This document shows, one piece after another, positions 1 to 11,304 of a DNA stretch of 64,000 nucleotides. The DNA is from Selaginella tamariscina. Its lineage: Eukaryota; Streptophyta; Lycopodiopsida; Selaginellales; Selaginellaceae. The stretch covers positions 98,766 to 162,765 of the forward strand of contig PUQB01000137.1 in the NCBI GenBank assembly GCA_003024785.1. Direction: 5' to 3'. Made by a program: the position numbers and the translations under genes. The notes under the pieces were generated by a model. That model was not told the DNA's origin. It saw only the letters and a program-made list of their open reading frames with translations, and ran no database searches. Numbering within the stretch: position 1 is the first letter of the stretch; each line of letters starts with the position of its first letter.

Positions 1-1218
1 AATGAAGGGCGGTCCAACCATGAACATCACGAAAGTTTATGCCAATTCCGGCCACGAGAATGGGAAAAATAGCCCAGTCATATCCGAGTGCAGCTGCCAG
101 ATGTAAAACGCATTGTCCATGGACATCAAGTACCGAAGCAGCTTTTTCATTCTCGCATATCTTCGTCAAAAGCCACCTCTCTAGTTGCTTCCTCAATAAC
201 ATCTCCAACACGGTCCGCTGTGTATCCTTATCCTGCGATTACAAATTCCAACGGACGCACAGACATACATAAATATACATCTCCAGTTATGTATAAATTT
301 AAACACACACACACACACACACACAGACACATATATATAATCAAAATATTAATATACAAGAAGTGTATACCTCATTCAGATTCTGTTCGATATCAGTCCA
401 TTTCTTGTCAAAGTCTGAAGTTAGCTCTTGAATCTTAGACGACTTGGACTTATCACAGTATTGTAAATTGGTAGCTGTAACATAGAATCTTTATATGTTA
501 GATAACTATGCGTTTACATTATATAGTTGCATATAACTATAACATAGAATAAAAGCTTAAGAACTGACTTAAGTCCATTATGCACTGTTTACCTTATGGT
601 ATCCAAACTCAATAACAACTTATATTTAGCTACAAATTCAGAAGATAGCAACTCGAAGTTTTAGTATGACCGCCATATATGCATCTTACATACTACAGCT
701 TATCGATATATATTCTATATGGTGTACATTTTAATACCTTCGTCAGCGCAAAGGGAGATGAGCTTTGCGAAACGTAGTTGTAAAATCGCATCTTCAGTCC
801 CTAATGGATCTGACAATGGTGTTGATTTCAATGTGAGAACACGATACTCGAACTCCCTTATTTCGCTGCAGGCTGTTCTGTTCCCACGAGTAATATAGAA
901 TGGTACACGCCCAGGTGAATGTGCAGGAGCCTTGCAACGTAGAACACCTTCGTGGATTATCTCTGCTGGGACTTCCACCTCCCCAAACATGCAATGCCAC
1001 ATTGTGTTTGGGTTTGCCCTCAAAAAGTTCCCAGTAATGATGACCTGCCGAATAGAAAAAATGTTAACATGAAGGACATAAGCAATTAAATAGCGTAATA
1101 TGTGCAGTCGGTGTACACATAGTGCGGATGGGAATCCACTAGTATCTGGTCTTCCCAATGTTAAAAAGAATATACTTAGTTATATTATATACATGTGAGC
1201 ATAGGAAGCAAGAAGTGC

Positions 1219-1270
<52 letters not shown>

Positions 1271-3675
1271 AGGGAGAGAGAACCTTCGTCTCCTCTAATG
1301 AAAATGCCCAATCCGGGGAAAAGTCCACAATACTAAATTGTTGTTCCTGAGACAGGGAAGGTCCCAAACCAACATCCAAATGCATTTGCTGCGAAAAGCT
1401 CGATATCTCATCAAACGTGTTATGATCATCCAGTGTCCAGTAAGCTCCATGATCAGTAGAACCAGAAAGCAACGAACTCTGATCGTCTTCTCCAATTTCT
1501 CTGCTCATCCATCGCCCAAAGCTATCTAGCTTCTTCATGTTTTTGCCCTCTTCTTGAATAGATGTGTCTGGTGGTGGTGGCACTCTGTAACAGTCCTCAC
1601 TCAAAAGAATGTTCTGTTGTTTGGTATTCTTGCTTGGGAGTATGTTGCACCTGTACCGCAAATACACATATACGAATATACATAAGTACTGTACATGCAT
1701 ACCTATCGATACATGCGTATGTACAAACTATTTATAACTGCTATCTATTTGAATGCTTACTAAAATATTCTGTAGCATAAACATAATAATTTAGACAATG
1801 AACGTTACACCATTTGAGTCTTTTATACACCTATATATTAGAGGGTTGCCAATTATATATGCACCAATACGTGCTTGTGTGTGTGTGTGGGTCGTGTGTA
1901 CATGTATGACATACCTGAAGACTGCGAGAATCAACTTCCATATGCTGTGCCTCCTGCTTTGGAATCTACTCAAAGTAAATAAAATCAGTTAAAGGGTACT
2001 TTTAATAGATAAAAGCCAAGATTATTCGGTTTAATATAAAATCCATAATACAAGTATATAAAATCAAAAGGCTGACTGTTACCAGATTTTGTGTCCCATT
2101 CCCATTTGCCATGTGATTTGCAGGCTGCGCCATAGACGCAGTGTTATCTGATGGGCCTCCAGCTTTGAAATTCTCCAGCAAAGTATTCCATGCGGTCACG
2201 TCCAAAGTCACCGCAGGAGAAATAGAGTTCTGACCAAGGTATGCATCTGCAAAGCACATTTACTCTATTATGTATGAGTGTCTAAAAATAGTGAAGTACC
2301 CCCTCTGTCCCCATATATAGATATGTATATGTTTGTGAATATACATATATGCATGTACATATACCTGGGTTTCTTAAAAGGTCATCAAAGTCAACATTGT
2401 CCAGGCCAGGTTGCTGAGGGAGCAGGCTACTTCCAGAAGGTCCTGCATCCTTAACCGTCGGTCTGGAGACTTGCTGAAGCAACGAGGACTGGTCCACCAC
2501 TGTAGACGTGGGATTCTCGGCACATTCCTCGTCTCCAGAATCCGTATCTTCGCTCCCCAGTGGAGTTAGAGTCGCTTCTGGGGATTTATACGGACCTGTG
2601 ACTTCGACCTCTGGACCATTTGAAGGTAAGACTTGCGCTGCGGGACGTCCGCTTGTTGACTGAGAAGCATTGTCTTTAGCTTCCTGCATTGATCTGTACA
2701 CGGATGATCTGCTTCCCTGTAAAGCAGCTTAGTGTGTAACACTTAAGTGCGTTGAAATGCATATATCAGTCTACGATTCTGTTTACGTATAACTTCACAC
2801 AGAGGCGAAGCTTACCTCTGTCACTTCCCGATAGTGTACCAACACGATATGCTCGTATGCCCTAACGAAAGCAATTATCAGAGGGAAAATTATATAAATC
2901 AGTGTGTGGTGTATGTACGTATATATGCATTTCATGCGATGTTTGGATATGTATATGCATGTCGAATAGTACCCTTCAAGCATCCAGTAGCTTCGACGCT
3001 GGAAATTGGGATTGTCCTCTCCGTGTGCATAATAGCAGTGAAGAACATCCACACTCCCCGCCTAAACAACAAAATGCATCATATAGTATATATACACACA
3101 CAATATGATTGCACATCAATATGCAATGCATGATATTTACATATATATATATATATAGGAAGTTACATACCTTGAGGCGTTCATGAGCTTCTCGGACCGT
3201 CTTACCATCCTTCTTCTTACGCCAATTGTGACCATCTTTCCGGAAAAAACGAAGCGTTTTTCGGTCAAACAGAAACAATGATCCATCTGTGAGAACTCAA
3301 ACTGTAAGATATGCGCCAATGTGCACACGGGTATACTCACTTGGGGGTTTATTAGGTGGAACCGGATTCAATCTGAACTTCTGATAATTGCGTAGAATTT
3401 CAATCACTTCTAAAGGCCTTAACCATCTTGTTTGCGCTTCCCCTATGATCTGGTGTATGTCGATCTCTATATACGGAACAAAATCAGAAATTTCAACACA
3501 AAATTTCGACATGTTCACGCAAGAATGGACAGGACACATAAAAGGTCGGAAATTTCATAGAGGAATCGGATTTTTACACAGAAAAATCTAAAATTTCAAA
3601 TAAAAACCGATCAAATCATATGCATTTCTTACCTGGTTGAGAAGGGAAGAATCGGAGGCGCCGATTGTCATACAT
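1..3675 (-). CDS. CAMTA: CAMTA calmodulin-binding transcription activator (3' end off window)
   Basis: Calmodulin-responsive nuclear transcription factor. Exons read from the minus strand: 3633-3675 (ATG at 3675, start MYDNRR), 3341-3466, 3171-3286, 2973-3061, 2816-2861, 2365-2716, 2083-2246, 1915-1965, about 1284 to 1600-1650, 738-1044, 371-474 and 1-232. The first five encode the CG-1 DNA-binding domain (RWLRPLEVIEILRNYQKF, FRKDGHNWRKKKDGK, HCYYAHGEDNPNFQRRSYW). The middle is an acidic, low-complexity activation-type region. The exon at 738-1044 is the TIG/IPT fold (VIITGNF, FGEVEVPAEI), and the exon at 1-232 begins the ankyrin repeats (VLHLAAALGYDWAI, NFRDVHGWTALH). Phases agree wherever checked; only the acceptor near 1.60-1.65 kb is uncertain. 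The IQ motifs lie beyond base 1. No frame break was seen. Confidence 0.95.
302..326. repeat. (AC)n microsatellite in CAMTA intron
   Basis: Run of about 12 AC units inside the intron between the exons at 1-232 and 371-474. Confidence 0.9.
1217..1281. repeat. (GA)n microsatellite at CAMTA splice donor
   Basis: Purine (GA/GAGG) run of about 65 bases. On the coding (minus) strand it forms a CT-rich tract that starts directly after the donor of the exon ending at 1284, so the 5' part of this intron is almost pure polypyrimidine. Confidence 0.85.
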
Positions 3676-4386
3676 ATCGCATTTCCGCGATTCCTGCTCG
3701 GCTAACTATGATTCTTACTGGAAATCGAGAACTTTCTCTGAACAATTACTGCTATCCTTACCAGAATTCGAGCGATTTGTGAACAATCTTCCAGGAACAC
3801 GAGAATTCATCCGTGGGGAGCACCTGACCAGCTCACGGGGAGCATATGCATACCCTAGCTCAAGAAACCCTAGAAACGAAATATACTCTCACACGGCAAT
3901 AACACGCTGTTTAGAACAAGCGCCTGGCCAGCACACAGTCCATAGCTACTTCTCAAGGTTTGGGCCACACTGGCACATGTACGGCCTTGCGGTCTCCCAC
4001 GCCGTACGGCGGGGGATTTATGTAAAATACAAATTGCAGGCATAAACAGGCACTTTCTTTCCTGTGATGATGTTATATTCCCTTATTCTCCATATGGACC
4101 TCATAATTATTATTGACTTTTACGGCTTGCATATATGTATTTATATTTAATCGGCATATGCACAGTTGCTCTTTGTTGACTGAGATTTATGTCTAAACTT
4201 TGTGTTTTCTAGCATTGACCTTGCATGCTTTATTATAGAACGTGGAAATACATGGAAGCACTATCTAACTGCACATGTGGTACTAGAAATGCATTGATTT
4301 CGGAGCACATCTCCGTAAGTAAGTACAGTTGAAGCATTCTTTGTGTAACTCACCAGTAAAGATCAGAAATATTTATATATCTTGTG
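3676..4386. other. intergenic, CAMTA 5' leader side
   Basis: Between the CAMTA start codon and the 3' end of the DUF1677 gene. It must hold the CAMTA leader and promoter. No convincing coding segment or RNA gene was seen. Confidence 0.5.
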
Positions 4387-4701
4387 TCATCTCTTTGAGA
4401 TATGCATGTGGAGCAGCAGTTTGACGGCAGCAAGCACCTGATTGGCAGGATTTTCCCTCGAATTAGTGTTAAAACTCACACACATTTTCATATGTATATC
4501 GAGAGCATCTTGTATATCTTTATTATGCTTTTGCTCCTCCTTAATGGCTTCTGCACACAGCCCGCATACATACCTCCCACAATACGCTCTCTGGACAGAC
4601 TCGAGGAAGTCTTCTGTACATTCTTCTACAAGCCCACAACACTCACATTTCACTTCCATTGTTGTCTGAAATACCATCTGTGCTGGAATTGGAACAGCCA
4701 T
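4387..4701 (-). CDS. DUF1677 family small cysteine-rich protein
   Basis: Single-exon 104-residue plant protein of unknown function. The start chosen is the ATG at 4701 (MAVPIPAQ). The frame stays open upstream to 4830, but that extension (MYCRFCVCTAHA) is not typical of the family. The diagnostic core is CECCGLVEECTEDF, then YCGRYVCGLCAEAIKEEQ, then a helical tail with an ALDIHMKMC stretch and a basic C-terminus ending in MHISKR. The paired CxxC-type cysteines suggest metal binding, but no function is established. It is divergent from the deacetylase, with 159 bp between the two start codons. Confidence 0.85.
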   Translation of the reverse strand: MAVPIPAQMVFQTTMEVKCECCGLVEECTEDFLESVQRAYCGRYVCGLCAEAIKEEQKHNKDIQDALDIHMKMCVSFNTNSRENPANQVLAAVKLLLHMHISKR

Positions 4702-4860
4702 TGTTGCTTTGCTCTCTCGAACACCACATAACCTGTTTAAGTAGACTTCCAGCAGCAAAAGAAACATCATGAACAAGCAACTCTGAAGACTTTTTGCGTG
4801 TGCTGTACACACACAAAACCTACAGTACAAGTTTAATTAAGTTAAGATTAGGTATAAAGA

Positions 4861-5503
4861 ATGTGGGCTACTGCCACTGCAATTGGGTGTGGAGCAATTG
4901 GACTTATTGGTGCTGGAGTCCTCACGTATCCACACACACGCACACACACACACACACATTTGAGATAATTTATTACGTTTTAAACAGATTGGCTGCTCAA
5001 CCACTTTGGTTAGTTCAGGTAGTGCAGCGGAAAGAGTCGAGAGTTTTGTTTCTGAAAAACACACAAGGTATTTAATTCTAAAACATTAACTAGCGTTTTA
5101 ATTGATTAATATTAACTTTATGTAGAACTAGTTGTTGCGCTTACTTTGGACGATGGACCACACCAAGACAACACACCTGAGGTAAAGATTTGAAACCATG
5201 ACGCTTTGTTCTTTACACTGGGCTTTTTTTTTCCTTTCAGATTTTAGATATTCTGAATGAAAATGATAGCAAAGCTACGTGGTTTCTTATTGGGAGTAAC
5301 ATTGACAGATGTACAACACTAGTGGAAAGAATCCATGCTGAAGGTATATACAAACGTATACCATAGTTATGCGTATATACACAGCATCTATGTCTGTTTT
5401 TGCCACTTCACCTTGCGTTATACATGCAGGGCATGAAGTTGGAAACCACACAATGTATGATGTCCCAAGTTGGCGTCTGTCCCAGGTATTAAGACATTGA
5501 TAT

Positions 5504-5539
<36 letters not shown>

Positions 5540-6164
5540 ATGATATTTAATCAGGAAGAACTTATTGATCAGCTCCTTGCTACGGAAAGACGTCTTCAGC
5601 CATTTTTCCACAGAGATAAGGATGGAAAACCATTAAAATGGTTTCGACCTGTATGTTGATAAACATACATATAATTTATTTATATTATACAATTAGAATA
5701 CTTTCTTCCAACCAGTATATATATATACTGTACTGATATACTATACATGAATTGAATGCAGGGACATGGTTTCTACAGTCAGAAAATGATTGATACTGTA
5801 GAATCACACGGTTACAGGCTGGCCTTAGGTTCTCTATATCCTTTGGACACTCTTTTCACCGACAGAGGGAAACTTATAGCAAAATATTTGCTCTGGAAGG
5901 TATGTGTCTTTTAACACACGCACGCATGCAACTCATATATGTATATGTTAATAAAATTGTAGATTCATCCTGGAGGGATTATTGTTCTACATGATAGAAC
6001 ACAGCAGAAAGTGCAAACTGCAGAGGTATATGAATTTACCTTCTTTTTTCTTTGTTTTTTTAATTAAACTCGTGAGTATGCAGGTATTGAGAATTCTTCT
6101 ACCTGAGCTTAAAAAAAGAGGATATTCTGTTGTGACACTCTCAAATCTCCTTCAACTACAGTAG
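4861..6164 (+). CDS. polysaccharide deacetylase (NodB/CE4-like), membrane-anchored
   Basis: Nine exons: 4861-4925, 4988-5067, 5126-5181, 5241-5343, 5430-5485, 5555-5650, 5762-5899, 5963-6025 and 6084-6164. They total 738 nt (245 residues) with all phases consistent. The N-terminus (MWATATAIGCGAIGLIGAGV) looks like a signal anchor. CE4 motifs in order: motif 1 TLDDGP (exon 3), motif 2 GNHTMYD (exon 5), motif 3 WFRPGHGFY (exons 6-7), motif 4 IIVLHD (exon 8). In canonical CE4 enzymes motif 2 is HxxxH and supplies two zinc ligands; here the second position is Asp. Likely role: hydrolysis of N-acetyl groups on an extracellular or luminal glycan. Substrate unknown. Confidence 0.88.
5502..5537. repeat. 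(CA)n microsatellite in deacetylase intron 5
   Basis: About 18 CA units directly upstream of the acceptor of exon 6. Confidence 0.9.
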
Positions 6165-6285
6165 AGTCTTATACTGGAAGTATAAATAATGAATTGTAAA
6201 ATTTACATTATATATTTTAGATTATCAATACATTAAGTTAGTATTGCACACGCAAGATATACAGGTGTTCATTCCAAATATAAGT

Positions 6286-6371
6286 CTACTTTACAGACAA
6301 TAAAGCTTGTCCCCTTGGTAATCTCTTTGCAATTTCCTACACCAGCAGTAAGTTACTATGCATATATATAT

Positions 6372-6425
<54 letters not shown>

Positions 6426-6728
6426 TCTTATAAATAGTGTGTGTGTGAGAGAGAGAGAGAGGGAGGGAGGAAGAGTACCGCAAAGAGCTCGTTGATATTA
6501 TCTGCGGTTTTCGCTGAGGCCTCAATAAAAAACATGGAATTGTTTTCTGCATAAGCTTTAGCATCCTATAAAACATTGTCAAATATAATAAATTTACATA
6601 TAAAAATACATACTTCAGTTGATACAGCACGGGATTGTTCGAGGTCGGCTTTGTTTCCAACAAGTGCCATGACAATCCCAGGGCTTCCATGCCTTTGAAG
6701 TTCCTGTAAATATAAGTAGCTCAAGTAA

Positions 6729-6775
<47 letters not shown>

Positions 6776-6832
6776 TATACACAAGCGATATGACTATTTA
6801 ATTCTACAGCATACCTTCACCCCCTCCCTCCC

Positions 6833-6886
<54 letters not shown>

Positions 6887-7521
6887 GCGATATGACTATT
6901 TAATTCTACAGCATACCTTCACCCAGTATTGAGCTTTCTGAAACGACTCTTTGCTAGTCAGATCGTAAACCACAATGGCAGCTGCTGCTCCTCTGTAATA
7001 AAGTGGGGCTAATGAAGCATATCTTTCTTGCCCAGCAGTGTCCCAAATCTCAAACTTAACTGTTGTTGAGTCCTGTAAAGCTATGGTCTGTGACAAAAAT
7101 GACGCACCAACTGTGACCTGGAGAAGAACCACCTTCGTTAGAAACATTAAATGTGTATATGTATATGTGTATGTGTATACATGTATGTCTACCTTTGAGG
7201 ATGGATCAAACTGGCCCCTCACAAATCGCAACACAATACAACTCTTTCCTACTCCGGAATCTCCAAGAAGAACCAGCTGGATTAAAATTTAGCTTAACCA
7301 AGTTACTTAAATTAATCAAACGTTATACCTTAACTCTTAAATGTTTGGTATCATGTGATCCATTCTCTTGATTGATAATCAAGTTTTTCGAACCATTGCC
7401 TGAAAGGAAATATACATTAACAAATGATATATAAATATTTGAAAGGGAAATTAAAAACAGTCACAAATCAAATACTTGGGCACAATCAAATCAGACCTGA
7501 TTTGGAAGCCGCACACCCCAT
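6286..7521 (-). CDS. RABF1: plant-unique Rab5 GTPase (ARA6/RABF1 type)
   Basis: Seven exons: 7497-7521, 7329-7399, 7193-7276, 6917-7117, 6614-6703, 6479-6565 and 6286-6336. They total 609 nt, giving 202 residues, close to the usual ARA6 length. The N-terminus MGCAASKSG carries Gly2 for myristoylation and Cys3 for palmitoylation, the hallmark of this plant Rab5 branch, and there is no C-terminal prenylation cysteine (ends LLSVK). G motifs: GDSGVGKS (P-loop), WDTAGQE (switch II), NKAD and ETSAK-like EASAK. The protein acts on multivesicular endosomes and the plasma membrane. It is divergent from the PHT4 gene with only 83 bp between start codons. The intron between the fourth and fifth exons carries a tandem duplication that copies the donor site. 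Confidence 0.96.
6383..6423. repeat. (TG)n microsatellite in RABF1 last intron
   Basis: About 20 TG units followed by a (GA)n run, within the final intron of RABF1. Confidence 0.9.
6730..6924. repeat. 102-bp tandem duplication spanning a RABF1 donor site
   Basis: Two copies of a unit made of (CT)n, (AC)n and a 41-base unique block. The unique block lies at 6782-6822 and 6884-6924, a period of 102. The block contains the last eight exon bases (GGGTGAAG, minus strand) and the donor gtatgctg. The copy at 6884-6924 is the functional exon edge; the other lies 102 nt inside the intron as a decoy donor. Confidence 0.9.
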
Positions 7522-7604
7522 GCCTCAATTCGACGCCTGCCCACTGACTTATAAGTAGGTTTATGAATTAGAAAGCATATTCGTAGAATATATGCATATT
7601 GGCT
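7522..7604. promoter_or_regulatory. 83-bp divergent intergenic spacer, RABF1 / PHT4
   Basis: The whole space between the RABF1 ATG (7521, minus) and the PHT4 ATG (7605, plus) is 83 bp. Both leaders and core promoters must overlap each other or extend into transcribed sequence. Weak AT-rich elements are visible; no clear TATA box for either gene. Confidence 0.6.
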
Positions 7605-9844
7605 ATGGCTAGTTTATGTTTTGGATCGCCTTTCGCTGCCACCAAGCTTTGCATAAGACCCAGAAAACCAATCAAATTGAAGAATGGATATTATCTCCGT
7701 TGCATATATTCTTCACATAAACAGCAGAAAACTGAGGTTTCCTGGTCGATTCCCTCTAAATACAGAGTTATCCTCATGGCATCACTCGCATTTGTCATTT
7801 CCAACATGGACAAGGTAGAATACCATATCAAACCATACTGTATATTAATTTTATTTGTTTTTCAAGGTTAACATGAGTGTAGCTATTATACCGATGTCTC
7901 GACAATTTGGCTGGCCGGCAACAACGTCTGGTTTAGTTCAATCCTCTTTGTTCTTTGGATATGCTATAACCCAGTTGCCTGGTGGATGGCTTGCACGTAA
8001 ATTCTCTGGAAAGTAAGATAACTGTGTGTTTATGTGGTTATTAATGTTTATGGACGGAGATCAGATACGTCCTGCGTGCTGGGGTGTTTCTTTGGTCTTT
8101 AGGAACCATTGTTTTTCCCTTATCAGCAGGCTGGTTGCCAGGCATTTTAACAACTCGTCTCATGGTATGTTTCTTCTTCACATTCATAGCACACACACAT
8201 TTATGCTTGTGTTAATGAAGAGTTAGCAGGTTGGATTGGGAGAAGGTGTGTCTCCTTCAGCTGCCACTGATCTTGTTGCAAGGTAAAGCTATGAGTTTAA
8301 GAATGTACATGTGATGATGCAAAACTTAGGACGGTAAATGCTGAGGAGCGCTCTAGAGCTGTTTCCATTATCTTTGGAGGTCTCAATGTTGGAAGTATAG
8401 CAGGGTAAGGTCAGTAGGTTGGCGTGCGTGCGTGTGTGTACGTTTGTAAACAACCATTGTACTTTGCAGGCTTCTTCTATCACCAGTTTTGATTGAAAAC
8501 TATGGCTGGGAGTCAGTGTTTTATGCATTTGGGGCACTAGGATTTCTCTGGTAAGGCTACATGTTAAAGTATAGAAGTTAAGAATGTACAACTGAAATAT
8601 CACTATTCATCAGGTGTCTTGTCTTCAGTGCATATGAAGAAAATGAAACAGCAGGTACTTGACCATTATCTATTGAAGTTTTTTTTAATATGGTTTGTTC
8701 TTCAGCAGTGGATCAGCCGGTATTTAACACTGAGACAAAGGTAATAATACGAAACTATACTTGAAATAGTTCGGATTTTTCTTTGGCAGGTTCCATGGGG
8801 TGCTTTTCTTAAAAGCTCAGCAGTTTGGGCAATGATATATGCACATTTTTGTGGCAACTGGGGCTTCTACACACTTCTTGCATGGATGCCAACTTACTTA
8901 AGGTGATTACTTGTTAATATGAATATTAATTAACTTCTCTTAACTTGGTAAGTTTTATTAAACTTTTCAGTACCGAGCTACACTTGGACCTTACAAATGC
9001 AGCGTTGGTGACTTTTAATCTTCTACATGAAAAATAAATATATATACTTACAATGGTTTAAACCATTCAGGTTTCGATACTTCCACCTCTAGGATCCATA
9101 CCAGTGTCTGCTGTTGCTGCATTATGGGCAGATAATATGATTGCTTCTGGACTGGATATCACACTGGTAAACAACTTAATTATTATAAAATTAGCGAGAT
9201 TTAACATATTTATTGCAGGTGAGAAAAATATGTCAAAGTATTGCATTTCTCTCTCCTTCAGCTTGTATGACTATTGTGTCATTATCCCCAGGTTTGTCAT
9301 TTTGGCAAACTGTATTGATACTCAGCAGTGGAATAGCATTATCCAGCTTCTCCTTATCAGGTGTGCGTGTGTGTTTCATACAAATTTAATTATCTATAGG
9401 CAACAATACTTTTATTTTTCAGGGCTCTACTGCACACATCAGGATATCTCAAGAAGATATGCTAGCATTCTACTAGTTAGTATATAAATATAAGCACCAA
9501 AACCCTGTGTGTGTGAGAGAGAGTGTGTGTAGAATGTATACATATATGCAATAACACATATGCTATGTTTCATGGTGTGAGAAGATACTCATTTACAGGG
9601 TATAACAAACACTGCTGGTGCTATTCCTGGATTGGTGGGAGTGGCAACCACAGGTTACATCTATGATCAAACTCATTCTTGGACGGTAAGGATTCATCCA
9701 TATTAAACTTGTAGCTGAAATGAGACTAATTAGCTTGTGCTTATGCAGCTTTCATTGTTTGCCCCCTCCATATTCTTTTATTTAACAGGAACTCTTGTGT
9801 GGAACACTTTAGCAAGTAGCAAACCACAATCTTTTGATTTTTGA
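7605..9844 (+). CDS. PHT4/ANTR-type plastid anion (phosphate) transporter, MFS
   Basis: About 15 short exons from ATG 7605 (MASLCFG) to TGA 9842-9844. The frame stays open and phases agree throughout. The basic, Ser/Thr-containing N-terminus (about 45 residues, FAATKLCIRPRKPIKLKNGY) looks like a plastid transit peptide. The MFS body shows NMDKVNMSVAIIPMS, GWPATTSGLVQSS, GVSPSAATDL (signature around TM4-5), ERSRAVSIIFGGLNVGS, GNWGFYTLLAWMPTYLS, GLYCTHQDISRRYA and NTAGAIPGLVGVATTGYIYD. These are hallmarks of the plant PHT4/SLC17-like family that moves phosphate or ascorbate across plastid membranes. The exact substrate cannot be told from sequence. Confidence 0.92.
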
Positions 9845-11105
9845 TACTTCTATTCTTAATACTCAAATACAGGACATAATTAATTAATATTCTTTTATTT
9901 AAAAATACTTATAACAAACTGCAAAGGAACTGCTGGCACACAGGGGAAGAGATGGTGTAGACAGACATGCTATTTTACCAATGACAAAAAAGACACTTCT
10001 TCTTGTGATGCAATTTAAAAGATATATTTTTAAATAATACAAACAACGTACGCAAATAAGAAATGCAAAGTTTTTTTTTTTCTCATATAAGGAAATTTCA
10101 ATATTTTTTTAACTAGCATATAAAATAATAAGAAAAATCTTACAATTTAATTTTATATTTAAAAATATTATTCAGATACATAAAACATACACTTGTATAT
10201 TATTAAGAAATTAAGTGTAAAATCTATATATAAAATAAATAAATTATTTAAAACTGTTATTGTTTAAATAAATTTTAAACTGAAGTAAATATGTTTAAAC
10301 ATATGAGATTTTGTTTAAAATGTATATGTGTGCTCATACTTAAAGTCTTAATATAAATATGTGTATAAATAATATAATGTAGCTAAAATAAAATTGGTTT
10401 ATGCTCCATTATTTCAAACATAGATAGGTGTGCTTTAATATATTCTATATGTATAAATTCTATAAAACAAAACTAATAATTATAGGATATCAGAATATAT
10501 TAATAATAATTTTTCAAAGTAAAATATAGACACACACACACACATAATTCAATAATAATATCATGTGCATATAGTATATACTAAGCATATAACCTGATTA
10601 ATTATTTAAGTTTAAAATTTTAAAATTATAAAAATATTAAAATATATTAGTAATTTATTATGTCTAAGATCAATATTTTCTTAAAATTTAAATTATCTAT
10701 TTTATATGAAGTTCTTGTATGTATGTATATACATTAACATCTGTATGTATGTTAAATATTCATTTTATAATATATCCTGTTTTATATCTTCGTGTCAAAG
10801 AGTATCAATGTAAATTTCATATATAATATAACAATGCACATGCATGAAAAGTTATACAATATATTTATTTAATTTCTTATTAATAAATTAATATGATGAA
10901 ATGATTTTTATTACAAAAACATAATATATAAAAATTTAAAAATAGACATGGTTATAACATACAATTAATACAGTAAATATAATATAATTAATTATTTAAT
11001 TATATAATATATATTAAACATTAATAAAAAATTAATAAAAATTAAAGATATATTATATATAAGAAATTTAATTATATATCAATTAATTGTTATACATTAT
11101 ATAAT
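9845..11105. other. extreme AT-rich intergenic island
   Basis: About 1.25 kb made almost wholly of A/T with many short (TA), (TTA) and homopolymer stretches. No open frame with protein-like composition, no RNA gene, no obvious element ends. It differs clearly in composition from both neighbours. Confidence 0.7.
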
Positions 11106-11195
11106 GTGAATGCTAAATTTAGGATGATATCATTGAGGATGGTCGTGGTCGTGAATGCTAAATTTAGGATGCTATCATTCAGAATGGCCGTGGTC
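11106..11195. repeat. two 45-bp tandem copies upstream of the F-box-like gene
   Basis: Copies at 11106-11150 and 11151-11195 start with GTGAATGCTAAATTTAGGAT and end with CGTGGTC. They differ at only a few positions and lie about 110 bp before the downstream start codon. Confidence 0.9.
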
Positions 11196-11304
11196 GTGTT
11201 AAACTCGTTGACGTGGATTAGGATTAGGCTGACGTCTTAGTATAAATCAGGGTTGACGTGCATTAGAGATATATATACATAGGACTAGAGTCGACATCTT
11301 GTGA

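Noticed and set aside
88-438. Open frame of 116 codons on the plus strand
   Set aside because: Lies antisense to CAMTA exons and passes through an (AC)n run; no protein features.
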